DNA of 57,880 nucleotides from Cytophagales bacterium (GTDB lineage: Bacteria > Bacteroidota > Bacteroidia > Cytophagales > Thermoflexibacteraceae): contig CANGYA010000003.1 in assembly GCA_947457925.1 (NCBI GenBank), positions 1-57,880 of the forward strand, read 5' to 3'. This document shows positions 25,605 through 34,724 of this stretch, piece after piece; the stretch's first letter is position 1, and each line of letters starts with the position of its first letter. The position numbers were made by a program, and so were the translations under genes. A model generated the notes under the pieces. The model was given only the letters and a program-made list of their open reading frames with translations. It had not been told where the DNA came from and made no database searches.

Positions 25605-25971
25605 CATAACAAAAGTTAATTACACAATTTACATCGCATATTACTTCTATGTTCTCTCTTTTAATATTACCCTCAGCTAAGAAATCTTGTATGTAAGATG
25701 GTACATTTTCTTTAATTGTTGTAATACTAATAATTGTTTTTACTAAATTACCCGCACAATCAAAGTAATAAAATTGTTGCTTTCTACTATCTAAATTGAT
25801 AATATAAAAGTCAAATGATTTACAGATAACTTCTCTGTTAAAATCTATTACATTCTTTAAAAACTCTGTTTTATTACTTTCATAACCGACTCTGTAATAC
25901 CCTTGTCCGTACATTACATTAGCTAAACAAACCAATGTCATTATCAAAAAATACTTCATAGATGCTTTCAT
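25594..25971 (-). CDS. Small exported protein of unknown function
   Basis: It has 125 residues with a signal peptide ending VMYGQ (an in-frame ATG at 25959 is equally possible). No family is recognised. The body (YRVGYESNKTEFLKNVIDF, FYYFDCAGNLVKTIIS) has four cysteines, three near the end (VICDVNCVINFC), which could form disulphides. Its last codons overlap the helicase remnant, so the 3' end may have been created by that rearrangement. Confidence 0.55.
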   Translation of the reverse strand: MKASMKYFLIMTLVCLANVMYGQGYYRVGYESNKTEFLKNVIDFNREVICKSFDFYIINLDSRKQQFYYFDCAGNLVKTIISITTIKENVPSYIQDFLAEGNIKRENIEVICDVNCVINFCYDGK

Positions 25972-26213
25972 AGATAATTAAGATAGTGAAAATGTAAATG
26001 GATATTAAAATAGTAATAGAGTGTAAATGATATAGATACAAAATTTATTCTAATGATATTAATAGTTGATAAACTATTTTATATAATTATATTTATATAC
26101 GAACATAAACGCAATATGTTACTAAAATAGCTATAAATTATTTTATATTTTTACTTCTCTACATTTCTTGTTTTAAAGGATTAAAAAATTAGTTCATTAC
26201 TATTATAAACAAG

Positions 26214-26250
26214 AACTTTCCAAATCTTTTTAGACTTGGAAAGTTTACAA
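26214..26250 (-). terminator. Imperfect hairpin after the S9 peptidase gene, shared core with 3509
   Basis: AACTTTCCAAATC and GACTTGGAAAGTTT form an imperfect stem about 25 nt after the stop at 26275. The ACTTTCCAAAT core matches the hairpin after hslU. Confidence 0.5.
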
Positions 26251-26274
26251 TGTATTTAAAATCAGTACAAAAAA

Positions 26275-28692
26275 CTACTTTGCCTTTTTCACATACCTGT
26301 CTAACCACTCATTCATCTCCCAAAACATGTGGTTTACAGATTCTTTGGCTCTGTAACCATGACTTTCCAAAGGTAGCAACACATAACGCACCGTAGCACC
26401 CAAACCTTTGAGGGCATTAAAGTACCTCTCACTTTGTAGAGGAAAAGTGCCTGCATTATTGTCCAGTTCGCCATGTACCAACAACAAAGGTTCATTCATT
26501 TTATCGGCATTCATAAACGGCGACATTTCGTTGTACACTTTTGGTGCTTGCCAATAAGTTCTTTCTTCTTGTTGGAAACCGAATGGCGTAAGAGTACGGT
26601 TATATGCTCCACTACGTGCTATCCCTGCCCTGAATAAGTCGCTGTGTGTCAATAAATTAGCTGTCATAAACGCACCGTAAGAATGTCCGCCTACGCCTAC
26701 TCTTTTGGCATCTACAACACCCAAACGTACCCCTTCGTCTATTACGGCTTTTGCATTGGCTACTAACTGCTCTACAAAACTGTCGTTAGGTTCTTTGTCG
26801 CCTTCGCCTACAATCGGCATAGAGGCATCGTCCAAAACGGCATAACCTTGCGTAACAAACAAGATAGGCGAACCCCAAGACAAATACGTAAATTCATACG
26901 GTGAGCCTTGTACTTGGGCTGCTGCTGCTTTGCTCTTAAATTCTTCGGGGTATGCCCATACAAAAGTTGGTAAAGCACCATTTTCTTTTTTATAATCTGC
27001 TGGTAAGTATAATGTAGCCGTTAAGTCCAAACCATCTGCTCTTTTGTAACGCAGCTTTTGTTTTTGCACATTTTTGAGTTGTGGGTAAGGGTGCGGAAAA
27101 AATGTAATTTGTTTCAAATTATCTTTTTTCTTTTTCAAATCACGAATAAAGAAATTCGGGTTGTCCGTTTTACTTTCTCTGGACGTAACCAACAACTGTT
27201 TTTCGGCATCTAACACCGCTATAACTTGCTCATAATAAGGTGCTTCTGAACGGAAAAGGCGTTGAGATTTTTTAGTCGTCAAACTAAATTTATCTATAAA
27301 AGGTCTGTTGCCTTCGTCTGATGCTCCTTCGCCTACCATAAATACGCTGTTGTCTTTCTGAATGTCCAAGACATACCGCCCAAATTCATTGCGTTTCATT
27401 TGGGGCTGCCCCGGGTCATTGTACTTGTCTTCTGTACTTCTGTCAAATAAAACTACGGCTGGCGTGTTGGTTTTTTCTGGATTAATGAGTTTTGTTACAA
27501 TTTTACGATTTGCCCACCAAAATTCATTACAAATGGCAGTTTGGGCATTCCCCCATTGGATACCCGCAAAACGCAAAGCTGTAGCTGCTATTTCGGTAGG
27601 TGTGCCGTTGAATGGGGCTGTTAATGCAAAAACTTTGTCCCGAATAGCTGCTTCGGTTTTAGGATTACCGCCGTCTTGTGCCTCTACCCAATAGACTGTT
27701 GCAGGGGCATCTTCTCGCCAAGTATAGTTACGAGGTTCTTTTTGTACGGCATCAAAACCTACAGGAATGTTGTCTTGTAAAGGCAAATCAATGAGTTGTT
27801 TTACTACATTGCCTTTGGTATCATAAATTTCTATGTTTGTAGGAAAACGACCCGCAGGCACAAGGTACGAATATGGACGGTGTATTGTCCTCATTAACAC
27901 ATAGTTACCATCTGGCGATACTGTTGCACTCAACACTACACCAGCTTTGCCGATAGGCTGCACACTGCCGTCTAAACCCAATTTTACGACTTGCGAAGTA
28001 AAATAGTAGTCAAATAAATTTTCATCATATTTGTTTTTCAACAAGTCTTGAAAAGTTCTTGAAGGGGCTTTGCGGGCTATGTTTTCCTGAATCGTTGCTC
28101 CTGTGGGTACGGGGTTGGCAGTGGGTTTTTCGCCTCTGCCTGTGGGTACTGTTCTGATTAATAGGCTTTTACTGTCTGAAAACCAATCGAATGTATTAGA
28201 AAAAGTGGCATTTTGCCCTAAATTAGAAATTTTTGAGGCGGTTTGTGTAGTTAAATCTATTACCCAAATTTCTAATTGCGTATTAGTAACATTGATAAAT
28301 GCAATTTTGGTTTCATCTGGCGACCATTGCACCGCACTAATAGCCAAGGCGGTAGGCAAGTTTTTAATAGCTACAACTTCCTGATTAGCCACATTTTGTA
28401 CTTTAATACCTATAAAAGTATTGCTGCGAGTTTGGGCATAGTTGTTAGGGTTGATACGGTAGCCCGCCAAACGCAATTCGGGTTCGGCTAATTCTGTAAT
28501 AGAAGGTAGGGCTGCCCTTTCTAACAAAACCATGCGTTGCCCTTTGCTGTCCATACGCATAATAGGCGTAGGCTTTGCCTCCAATAAATCTAAAACAGCT
28601 TGTGGTGGCTTTTGGTAGTTGAGTTCTTCTTGGGCAGTGGCAGAAAAGCCTATTAGCCCCGCTAATAAGGTAAAAATAAACCTTTTTTTCAT
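26275..28692 (-). CDS. S9-family peptidase (prolyl oligopeptidase / glutamyl endopeptidase type), exported
   Basis: An 805-residue serine peptidase with a signal peptide (ending FSATAQ). A beta-propeller occupies about residues 60-520 (PDGNYVLMRTIHRPYSYLV) and an alpha/beta-hydrolase domain follows. The triad is visible: Ser in GVGGHSYGAFMTANLL, Asp in LDNNAGTF and His in ESHGYRAKES. The region GIARSGAYNRTLTPFGFQ is characteristic of the glutamyl-endopeptidase-like S9D group. It probably degrades peptides in the periplasm. It is monocistronic. Confidence 0.93.
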   Translation of the reverse strand: MKKRFIFTLLAGLIGFSATAQEELNYQKPPQAVLDLLEAKPTPIMRMDSKGQRMVLLERAALPSITELAEPELRLAGYRINPNNYAQTRSNTFIGIKVQNVANQEVVAIKNLPTALAISAVQWSPDETKIAFINVTNTQLEIWVIDLTTQTASKISNLGQNATFSNTFDWFSDSKSLLIRTVPTGRGEKPTANPVPTGATIQENIARKAPSRTFQDLLKNKYDENLFDYYFTSQVVKLGLDGSVQPIGKAGVVLSATVSPDGNYVLMRTIHRPYSYLVPAGRFPTNIEIYDTKGNVVKQLIDLPLQDNIPVGFDAVQKEPRNYTWREDAPATVYWVEAQDGGNPKTEAAIRDKVFALTAPFNGTPTEIAATALRFAGIQWGNAQTAICNEFWWANRKIVTKLINPEKTNTPAVVLFDRSTEDKYNDPGQPQMKRNEFGRYVLDIQKDNSVFMVGEGASDEGNRPFIDKFSLTTKKSQRLFRSEAPYYEQVIAVLDAEKQLLVTSRESKTDNPNFFIRDLKKKKDNLKQITFFPHPYPQLKNVQKQKLRYKRADGLDLTATLYLPADYKKENGALPTFVWAYPEEFKSKAAAAQVQGSPYEFTYLSWGSPILFVTQGYAVLDDASMPIVGEGDKEPNDSFVEQLVANAKAVIDEGVRLGVVDAKRVGVGGHSYGAFMTANLLTHSDLFRAGIARSGAYNRTLTPFGFQQEERTYWQAPKVYNEMSPFMNADKMNEPLLLVHGELDNNAGTFPLQSERYFNALKGLGATVRYVLLPLESHGYRAKESVNHMFWEMNEWLDRYVKKAK

Positions 28693-28874
28693 GTTTTGGT
28701 GTGGTAAAATAAAGATAAATTGAAAGTTAGTAAGGGTTTGTTAAGTAAAAATCAAATTTAGGGCAAAATGTTAAGAAATACGTGAAAGAAAATCTTAAAA
28801 AGGGTTAAAATTTATTTGTTGGGTATTCAAAATAAATTTAACAATTATTTGTGCTATAATTCTTTTAATCATAC

Positions 28875-28882
28875 TACTTTTG
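28875..28882 (+). promoter_or_regulatory. -7 box (TACTTTTG) implying a nearly leaderless mRNA
   Basis: An exact TAnnTTTG match ends 6 nt before the ATG at 28889, and TTTG at 28848-28851 could be the -33 element (23-nt spacing). The expected transcription start falls on or next to the start codon. Confidence 0.5.
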
Positions 28883-28888
28883 CCTATT

Positions 28889-29614
28889 ATGATAACTACT
28901 AAAAAAATGTTAGGAACAATTTTAATTAGTGCAGGAGTATTGTCTATAGTGGCAGGTGTAATCGTTATCCAAAGTGATAAAACGATGCCTACAGCTACGC
29001 CTATTGTCATCAGTAGCCGCGAAACAAGCACGACAAGCCCTATAACAACAGACAGTATGCCTATTGCCCCACCAGAACCTGCTGCAACGGCTGAAAATGT
29101 AGTGAACACCACAGCAATACCTGTGGAAACTACGATAAGAACAAGCAAAGAAACAGCCGAAGAAAAAGGTAAGGAGTTTACAAAGTTGATTATCAGCAAG
29201 TTTGATAAAAAATATTTTAAACTTAAAGAGTGGCGAAGTGATAAATACGAAGATGGCGTATATCCCGAAGCCAACAAATATCCTGATTTGGAGTTTGAAT
29301 TTACATTGAGAGAAACTAAAAGTATATTTGCGGTAGAATGTAAATGGCGAAAAAATTACTATAAAAACGGTGTGGAGTGGGCTAAAGAATACCAACTGAA
29401 TAACTACAAGACTTTTGCAAAAGATAGAAAGATACCTGTTTTTGTGGCTATAGGCGTGGGTGGTACACCCAATAATCCAGAAGAAGTTTTTATTGTACCC
29501 TTAGAGAAAATGAAAGACAACTTTTTGTCGCAAACAGAACTCAAAAAGTACGAAAAGGCAGACTTTAAAGATAAAAACTTTTTCTTTGATAGTAAAAACG
29601 AAACTTTGAAGTAA
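28889..29614 (+). CDS. Membrane-anchored PD-(D/E)XK nuclease-like protein
   Basis: A 241-residue protein. I use the ATG at 28889; an upstream TTG lies inside the promoter box. It begins with a transmembrane helix (MLGTILISAGVLSIVAGVIV), then a Thr/Pro/Ala-rich linker of about 60 residues. The C-terminal domain carries a PD-(D/E)XK pattern: PDLEFEFTL, then FAVECKWRK (E-C-K), then NNYKTFAKDRKIPVFVAIGV, as in Mrr-like or DUF-type restriction-endonuclease folds. Which side of the membrane the domain faces is not clear. No methyltransferase or helicase neighbours suggest a restriction system. Function is unknown. Confidence 0.65.
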   Translation: MITTKKMLGTILISAGVLSIVAGVIVIQSDKTMPTATPIVISSRETSTTSPITTDSMPIAPPEPAATAENVVNTTAIPVETTIRTSKETAEEKGKEFTKLIISKFDKKYFKLKEWRSDKYEDGVYPEANKYPDLEFEFTLRETKSIFAVECKWRKNYYKNGVEWAKEYQLNNYKTFAKDRKIPVFVAIGVGGTPNNPEEVFIVPLEKMKDNFLSQTELKKYEKADFKDKNFFFDSKNETLK

Positions 29615-29634
29615 ACAATCCTTATTCAAGTAAC

Positions 29635-29670
29635 TAACTCCTAAAAGCTACACATCTTTTAGGAGTTAAT
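29635..29670 (+). terminator. Intrinsic terminator after the nuclease-like gene
   Basis: Arms TAACTCCTAAAAG (29635-29647) and CTTTTAGGAGTTA (29656-29668) with an 8-nt loop lie 21 nt after the stop. Confidence 0.85.
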
Positions 29671-29767
29671 TTTTGTGTATGAACCTATGTTTAATGAAAT
29701 GTAAATTTAGTATATTGCTAAAAAAAGTTATGAACTAGCAACACTATACCATAACACACACCCCAGT

Positions 29768-30622
29768 ATGAAAAACACCTTAAAAATACTCACCCTCCTC
29801 AGCATTGTACTATTGGCAGGAGCAAGCACACACGAAACAAGCCCCAAAGGTTGTTGCCAACTACCTGCTATTCAGGAATTTGCTGCTTTGGCTGCTGATA
29901 AAGACTTTGTAAACCTGCATGAAAACCCTATGCCTTTTACCTACCAAACTGTCGGCGGTGAAATGATAACTTTTGATGCCACAGACGGACAAAAAGCCTA
30001 CGGTTTTATGATAAAAGCTAAAAAAGAAAGTAAAAAATACTTGTTTATTTTCCACGAATGGTGGGGACTGAACGACTATATTAAACAAGAAACAGAAAAA
30101 TACTACACCGCCCTCAAAGGCAAAGTAAATGTAATAGCCATTGACCTCTACGACTCCAAAGTAGCTGCAACAAGGGAAGACGCAGCCAAATTTGTGCAAA
30201 GTGTTTCAACTGAAAGAGGGAAAGCAATAGTAGAAGGGGCATTGAAATATGCAGGTGCAGAGGCTGAAATAGCTACATTGGGTTGGTGTTTTGGCGGTGG
30301 CTGGTCTTTGCAAGCTGCTTTGATTGCCCAACAGCAAGCCAAAGCCTGTGTAATTTACTATGGTATGCCCGAAAAAGATGTAGAAAAACTAAAAACCCTG
30401 AATGCAAAAGTCTTGGGCGTATTTGCTTCGCAAGAAAAACGTATTTCTCCCGAAGTAGTGAAGCAATTTGAGGAAAACATGAAAATCGCAAAAAAATCTG
30501 TAGTCGTAAAACAGTATGACGCAGACCACGCCTTCGCCAATCCAAGTAATCCGAAGTACAATAAGGAATTTGCCGAAGATGCCTTTGAACATAGTTTGAA
30601 GTTTATCAGGAAAAATTTATAG
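29768..30622 (+). CDS. Dienelactone hydrolase family protein, exported
   Basis: An alpha/beta-hydrolase of 284 residues with an N-terminal signal sequence (LSIVLLAGASTHE). The nucleophile is Cys in GWCFGGGWS near residue 176, typical of dienelactone hydrolases. The oxyanion-region motif FIFHEWWGLNDYIK and the catalytic His in DHAFANPSNPKYN are present. The natural ester or lactone substrate is unknown. Confidence 0.9.
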   Translation: MKNTLKILTLLSIVLLAGASTHETSPKGCCQLPAIQEFAALAADKDFVNLHENPMPFTYQTVGGEMITFDATDGQKAYGFMIKAKKESKKYLFIFHEWWGLNDYIKQETEKYYTALKGKVNVIAIDLYDSKVAATREDAAKFVQSVSTERGKAIVEGALKYAGAEAEIATLGWCFGGGWSLQAALIAQQQAKACVIYYGMPEKDVEKLKTLNAKVLGVFASQEKRISPEVVKQFEENMKIAKKSVVVKQYDADHAFANPSNPKYNKEFAEDAFEHSLKFIRKNL

Positions 30623-30634
30623 CCCCCACAAAAA

Positions 30635-30660
30635 GGCAAGTTGCCTTCGAACAACTTGCC
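30635..30660 (+). terminator. Hairpin after the dienelactone hydrolase gene
   Basis: GGCAAGTTG (30635-30643) and CAACTTGCC (30652-30660) form a 9-bp stem 13 nt after the stop. Confidence 0.6.
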
Positions 30661-30760
30661 ACCCTATCATTTAATTATTTTCTTCCTTGGTAGCTACTGT
30701 CTAAACAACTTTACTTTTATGCAAACAATATAGAACTGAAATTTAGGCTACAAATCTTAT

Positions 30761-31525
30761 TTATAGTGTCTTAAAAAGTTGAATAGTGTAGTCCAATAAC
30801 TGTTTATCTCCGCAATCTCCATGACCTGGTATCACAATTTGGACGGCTGGATACTCTTTTTTTACTTTTTCAACGGTTTTAGACCATTCTGCAACATTGG
30901 CATCTCCCAAATAACCTTTACTGGCATTGAGAGTTTTGATGAGGCAACCGCCAAATAATACATTTTCGGCAGCAAAATAGCCCACAACATTGTCTTTGGT
31001 GTGTCCTTCGCCAAAAAATTTAGCTGTAACTACTTGCTTACCTACTTTCAACAGCAGAGAATCTTGAAAAGCATTTTGTGGCACTACACCGCCTTTTTCT
31101 TTGACAAGGGCAATAGTTTTAGCATTGGCATAAGAGGGGATTTTTTGTGCGTGAAATGCCTCTAAACCTCCCAAACAGTCGTCATGAAAGTGTGTAGGAA
31201 TCACAGCTTTAATTGGACAATGGATAGTTTCATTTGCCCATTTGATAAGTTCCATAGCACTATTGTCGTTGGTGGGGGTATCGAAAACAATGGCTTCGTT
31301 CTGGTCTATGACCAATAGTCCATTACACGCCACTTTGCCAAAGTCATTGGTTTGGAGGTAAGAAATATGTTGAAAAGTATGTTCTGTAAGTTGTAAAATT
31401 ACTAGATTATTTGTTTTGTAAACAGTTTTTGGTGGGTTTATGGCTGTTTTGCTTGCCGTACAACTCCAATGTAAACAAATGGCAATGAAGATGCTTGTAA
31501 TGAAATATTTAAAATGAGCTTGCAT
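30761..31525 (-). CDS. Subclass B1 metallo-beta-lactamase, probable lipoprotein
   Basis: A zinc hydrolase of the B1 beta-lactamase group, 254 residues. All ligands are visible: HFHDD (His116, His118, Asp120 in BBL numbering), GEGHTKDN (His196), GGCLIK (Cys221, with the substrate-binding Lys224) and GHGDCG (His263). The loop GYLGDANVAEW includes the Asn233 position. These features separate it from generic MBL-fold hydrolases. The N-terminus (IAICLHWSC) looks like a lipobox, so the enzyme is probably anchored in the envelope. There is no integron, insertion sequence or regulator beside it, so it is probably a chromosomal, intrinsic gene. The activity spectrum cannot be read from sequence. Confidence 0.88.
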   Translation of the reverse strand: MQAHFKYFITSIFIAICLHWSCTASKTAINPPKTVYKTNNLVILQLTEHTFQHISYLQTNDFGKVACNGLLVIDQNEAIVFDTPTNDNSAMELIKWANETIHCPIKAVIPTHFHDDCLGGLEAFHAQKIPSYANAKTIALVKEKGGVVPQNAFQDSLLLKVGKQVVTAKFFGEGHTKDNVVGYFAAENVLFGGCLIKTLNASKGYLGDANVAEWSKTVEKVKKEYPAVQIVIPGHGDCGDKQLLDYTIQLFKTL

Positions 31526-31860
31526 ATTCTTGGGTATTTAGGTATTGTTGAATAAAAATTGAAAAGTGCAAATTTGATACATAAATCACAATAAAATTTA
31601 CATAATAAACAACACTTTTAGGTAGTGGTAAAAAAATGTATGATACTTAAATAATTAATTATGAATAACTTACAGCACACAGATAATGTCAGCAATGGAA
31701 TTGAGATTTGGCGAATAATCACGGATAAACCAAAAAAGCAGTTATTGTTTCAATTCTTGGTGTCATTATTCCGTAGCAATATTCTATCTTTTCTTGAAAT
31801 ACATTGACTTTTTTTGTAATTTATTCGATGTCAAAATAGAGATTTTTTGATGTAAATTTT

Positions 31861-31950
31861 AAATAACGTAAGTTGCGTAATGCCTGTAGAACGGACTAGG
31901 TGTCCCCGACTAAAGTCTGTTCTACAGGCACTACGCAACTTACGTTATTT
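31861..31950. repeat. Large hairpin repeat related to the TAGCATAGACTTTAGTC family
   Basis: Arms of 37 bp (31861-31897 and 31914-31950) differ at only two positions and enclose 16 nt. The ends are AAATAACGTAAGTTGCG. The inner part shares GACTAAAGTCT and CTACAG with the repeats at 16794, 36546 and 42089. Confidence 0.75.
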
Positions 31951-32032
31951 AGTCAATCTATTTCAGGAAAAGACAGATAATAACCTTCATTCTACTTTTA
32001 ACATTGTTCTTACTTAGTTTGCTGATTTTTAA

Positions 32033-32063
32033 TTGTTTATGCCAACTAATTTTTCTACTTTTG
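32033..32063 (+). promoter_or_regulatory. Promoter of the leucine dehydrogenase gene
   Basis: TTG at 32033-32035 and TACTTTTG at 32056-32063 are spaced by 20 nt, matching the Bacteroidota -33/-7 pattern. The leader would be about 120 nt. Confidence 0.6.
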
Positions 32064-32188
32064 CGTTAAATTTTAGAACCGATAACAACTATACCCTTCT
32101 GCAAAAAACATCACACTGTTTTTTGTGAATAGTAAAAAGAATAATTAACCAAAATTATTGTTTTAACCATAAACACACATCTTAACAC

Positions 32189-33295
32189 ATGACAACAACA
32201 GTAGAAGTTTTTGAAACACAAACCATTTCTATTTTTGACCAATTAGACGAACTTGGTCATGAACAAGTTGTATTCTGTAACGACCACGAAACAGGCTTGC
32301 GTGCCATTGTGGGTATTCACAACACTGTTTTAGGTCCTGCTTTGGGCGGAACTCGTATGTGGTCATATAAGTCTGAATCTGATGCGTTGAATGACGTATT
32401 GCGTTTGTCAAGAGGAATGACTTTCAAAAACTCTGTGGCAGGTTTGAATTTGGGTGGTGGCAAAGCCGTAATCATTGGCGATGCTCGTAAACACAAAACA
32501 GAGGCATTATTGCGTTTGTTTGGTCGTTTTATCAATAACTTAGGTGGTAAATACATCACTGCCGAAGACGTAGGCATGAGTACCAAAGATATAGAGATGA
32601 TAGCCTATGAAACCAACCACGTTTGCGGTTTACCAGAAAGCAAAGGCGGAAGTGGCGACCCCTCTCCGTTTACAGCTTTGGGGGTGTACGTAAGTATGAA
32701 GGCAGCAGCGAAAAAGGCGTATGGCAATGATAGTTTGGCAGGTAAAAAAGTAGCTGTGCAAGGCGTAGGGCATGTAGGCGAATACTTAGTGGCTCACTTG
32801 GTAAAAGAAGGTGCAAAAGTCTATATTTCAGATATTTACGAAGACAGACTAAAAGCTGTAGCTCAAAAATACAATGGTGTAGAAATTGTAGGTACAGATG
32901 CTATTTATGACCTTCCTGTAGATATTTACTCTCCTTGTGCTTTAGGTGCAACGGTAAATGACGAAACTTTACCACGCTTAAAAGCTCAAATCATTGCAGG
33001 TTGTGCCAATAACCAGTTGAAAGATGAACGTAAACATGGTCAAATTTGCTTGGACAAAGGTATTATATATGCTCCAGACTTTTTGATTAATGCAGGTGGC
33101 GTTATCAACATTGCTACAGAAGTAAACGGCAGCTACAACAGAGAATGGGCAACTTCGCAAGTAGAAGGTTTGTATGACCGTACTTTGCAAGTATTAGATA
33201 TTTCTTTGAAAGACGGCAAAAATGCCCAAATCGTGGCAATGGAAATTGCTTTGAAACGTATCAAAGATATGGCGAGAATTAAGAGTATTGGCTAA
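32189..33295 (+). CDS. Leucine dehydrogenase (Glu/Leu/Phe/Val dehydrogenase family)
   Basis: This NAD-dependent enzyme reversibly deaminates branched-chain amino acids to 2-oxo acids in the cytoplasm. The substrate half shows VLGPALGGTRMWSY and the catalytic-lysine motif GLNLGGGKAVIIGD, with the second active-site region in TAEDVGMSTKDIE. The nucleotide-binding Rossmann motif is VQGVGHVGEYL. At 368 residues it has the length of leucine rather than glutamate dehydrogenases. Its own promoter and terminator frame it as monocistronic. Confidence 0.93.
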   Translation: MTTTVEVFETQTISIFDQLDELGHEQVVFCNDHETGLRAIVGIHNTVLGPALGGTRMWSYKSESDALNDVLRLSRGMTFKNSVAGLNLGGGKAVIIGDARKHKTEALLRLFGRFINNLGGKYITAEDVGMSTKDIEMIAYETNHVCGLPESKGGSGDPSPFTALGVYVSMKAAAKKAYGNDSLAGKKVAVQGVGHVGEYLVAHLVKEGAKVYISDIYEDRLKAVAQKYNGVEIVGTDAIYDLPVDIYSPCALGATVNDETLPRLKAQIIAGCANNQLKDERKHGQICLDKGIIYAPDFLINAGGVINIATEVNGSYNREWATSQVEGLYDRTLQVLDISLKDGKNAQIVAMEIALKRIKDMARIKSIG

Positions 33296-33346
33296 GAATA
33301 GTTGGTGAATTATCACTACAATTTTTAATCATCTTTATATAATCTT

Positions 33347-33382
33347 AAATGTGTAATCTTTAAAAAAGATTACACATTTTTT
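33347..33382 (+). terminator. Intrinsic terminator after leucine dehydrogenase
   Basis: Arms AAATGTGTAATCTTT (33347-33361) and its perfect complement (33365-33379) enclose AAA, followed by T residues. Confidence 0.9.
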
Positions 33383-33404
33383 ATGTCTATTTTATACGAT
33401 AAAT

Positions 33405-34691
33405 TTACTTTTTCGGGGTTAATTGCTGCACCCACTCCGTTATAATAGCAAAAATTTCTTTGTACTTCGTCAAAGGTAAAGTAGCAGCCTTGTCGTCTAT
33501 GTCGTGGTAGGCTTGTATGCCTCCCAAACCATAGATAAAAAAAGAAGGCACACCTTTTTCTGTAAAGAAATAATGGTCTGAATTAGCTGCCTTGCCTCTT
33601 TTAATAAACCTTGAAAAGTATTTTTTTTCTTGGTTAATTTTATCAAAAACAGCAAATTGTTGCGGGAAAACAGTAGCATTAACAATTCCCAAACCTTCAT
33701 CACCTGTACCCACCAAATCCAAATTAACCAATAATTTAATTTTGGATAACTCAAAGGGCGGATTTTCTACAAAATATTTAGACCCCAATAAACCTGCCTC
33801 CTCTGCCCCAAAAGCTATAAAAACCACCGTATAAGGCGAATGATGAGCCGTATAATGTCTTGCCAACTCCAATAACATACTGATACCACTTGCATTGTCG
33901 TTTGCACCATAAAAAATAGCTTCTTTGCCCAATGTACCCAGATGGTCGTAATGAGCCGAAAAAACAATGATACTATCTGCATTTTTTTTGCCTTTTTTAT
34001 AGCCTACTATATTTTGTGTTTGGTACTTTTCTAATAGTTGGTTTTCTAAGGCAAACGTAATGGCTGCACCATTTTTGAGTTGTGGTAAATATTGGCTGTT
34101 TAGCTCAAATGTAGGTGGCAAATAGGCTTCATTAGACAAACTCATAGTAAGTTTAGGGCTACATTTTATCCAACAATTTGCTTGTAATAACCTCTTAATG
34201 AGCTGTTTAGATAGTTCAAAAACTTTCTTTTCATGCTTGCTTTCATACACCAATACTTTATTGGTAAAATTGATGTCTGTGGCTATACTTGGGTTTTCGG
34301 CATATAAAAAAGCACTGTCTAATAGATAAACATTGCCTTTTCCTATTCCCCCTGCACTTGCAGGCTGCACAATAAAGTCTTTGCCAGCTACTAATTTTTG
34401 CTCACCTATGTAGAGTGCAGGCGTATTAGGAAAGGTATTAATGTCAATAGGGAAAGTCTGAAAATAGTTTTTTTCATAGTTTTTCAATCCTATTTCCTTA
34501 AATTCTTTGGCTATAAACTTTGCAGCTAATTCGTGTCCATTAAATGTATAGCCTCGCCCCCAAAAAGAGGCACTGGCTAAGGTGTCTATGGTCTTGCGTA
34601 CTCGGTGTAAGTCTTGCCCCCAAGAGAGTTGTTGGAAAAATACGCACAAAATGTAGCTGATAATTACTTTTTTTCGTATCTTATACATCAT
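33405..34691 (-). CDS. M28-family zinc aminopeptidase, exported
   Basis: A co-catalytic di-zinc peptidase. I start it at the ATG pair at 34688-34691 (MMYKIRKKVIISYILCVFFQ), a good signal peptide; the longer frame to 34814 overlaps the divergent gene. The zinc ligands lie in FSAHYDHLGT, ANDNASGISMLLELARH, FGAEEAGLLGSKYF, NLDLVGTGDEG and SDHYFFTEKGVPSFF. It probably releases N-terminal amino acids from peptides in the envelope. Confidence 0.92.
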   Translation of the reverse strand: MMYKIRKKVIISYILCVFFQQLSWGQDLHRVRKTIDTLASASFWGRGYTFNGHELAAKFIAKEFKEIGLKNYEKNYFQTFPIDINTFPNTPALYIGEQKLVAGKDFIVQPASAGGIGKGNVYLLDSAFLYAENPSIATDINFTNKVLVYESKHEKKVFELSKQLIKRLLQANCWIKCSPKLTMSLSNEAYLPPTFELNSQYLPQLKNGAAITFALENQLLEKYQTQNIVGYKKGKKNADSIIVFSAHYDHLGTLGKEAIFYGANDNASGISMLLELARHYTAHHSPYTVVFIAFGAEEAGLLGSKYFVENPPFELSKIKLLVNLDLVGTGDEGLGIVNATVFPQQFAVFDKINQEKKYFSRFIKRGKAANSDHYFFTEKGVPSFFIYGLGGIQAYHDIDDKAATLPLTKYKEIFAIITEWVQQLTPKK

Positions 34692-34708
34692 TTCATTTTT
34701 TAGTTCAA

Positions 34709-34716
34709 CAAACTTA
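34709..34716 (-). promoter_or_regulatory. -7 box (TAAGTTTG on minus) for the M28 peptidase gene
   Basis: It matches TAnnTTTG about 18 nt before the ATG and lies between the divergent genes. Confidence 0.4.
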
Positions 34717-34724
34717 CAAATTAG

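Larger units (their letters stand above)
31526..32188. other. 663-bp intergenic region with a large hairpin and a promoter
   Basis: I see no gene. It contains the 37-bp-arm hairpin at 31861-31950 and a good promoter for leucine dehydrogenase at 32033-32063. Confidence 0.6.

Noticed and set aside
28795-29395. Minus-strand ORFs of about 160 codons opposite the nuclease-like gene
   Set aside because: They are shadows of the Thr/Ala-rich linker; the plus-strand frame has the promoter, terminator and domain motifs.
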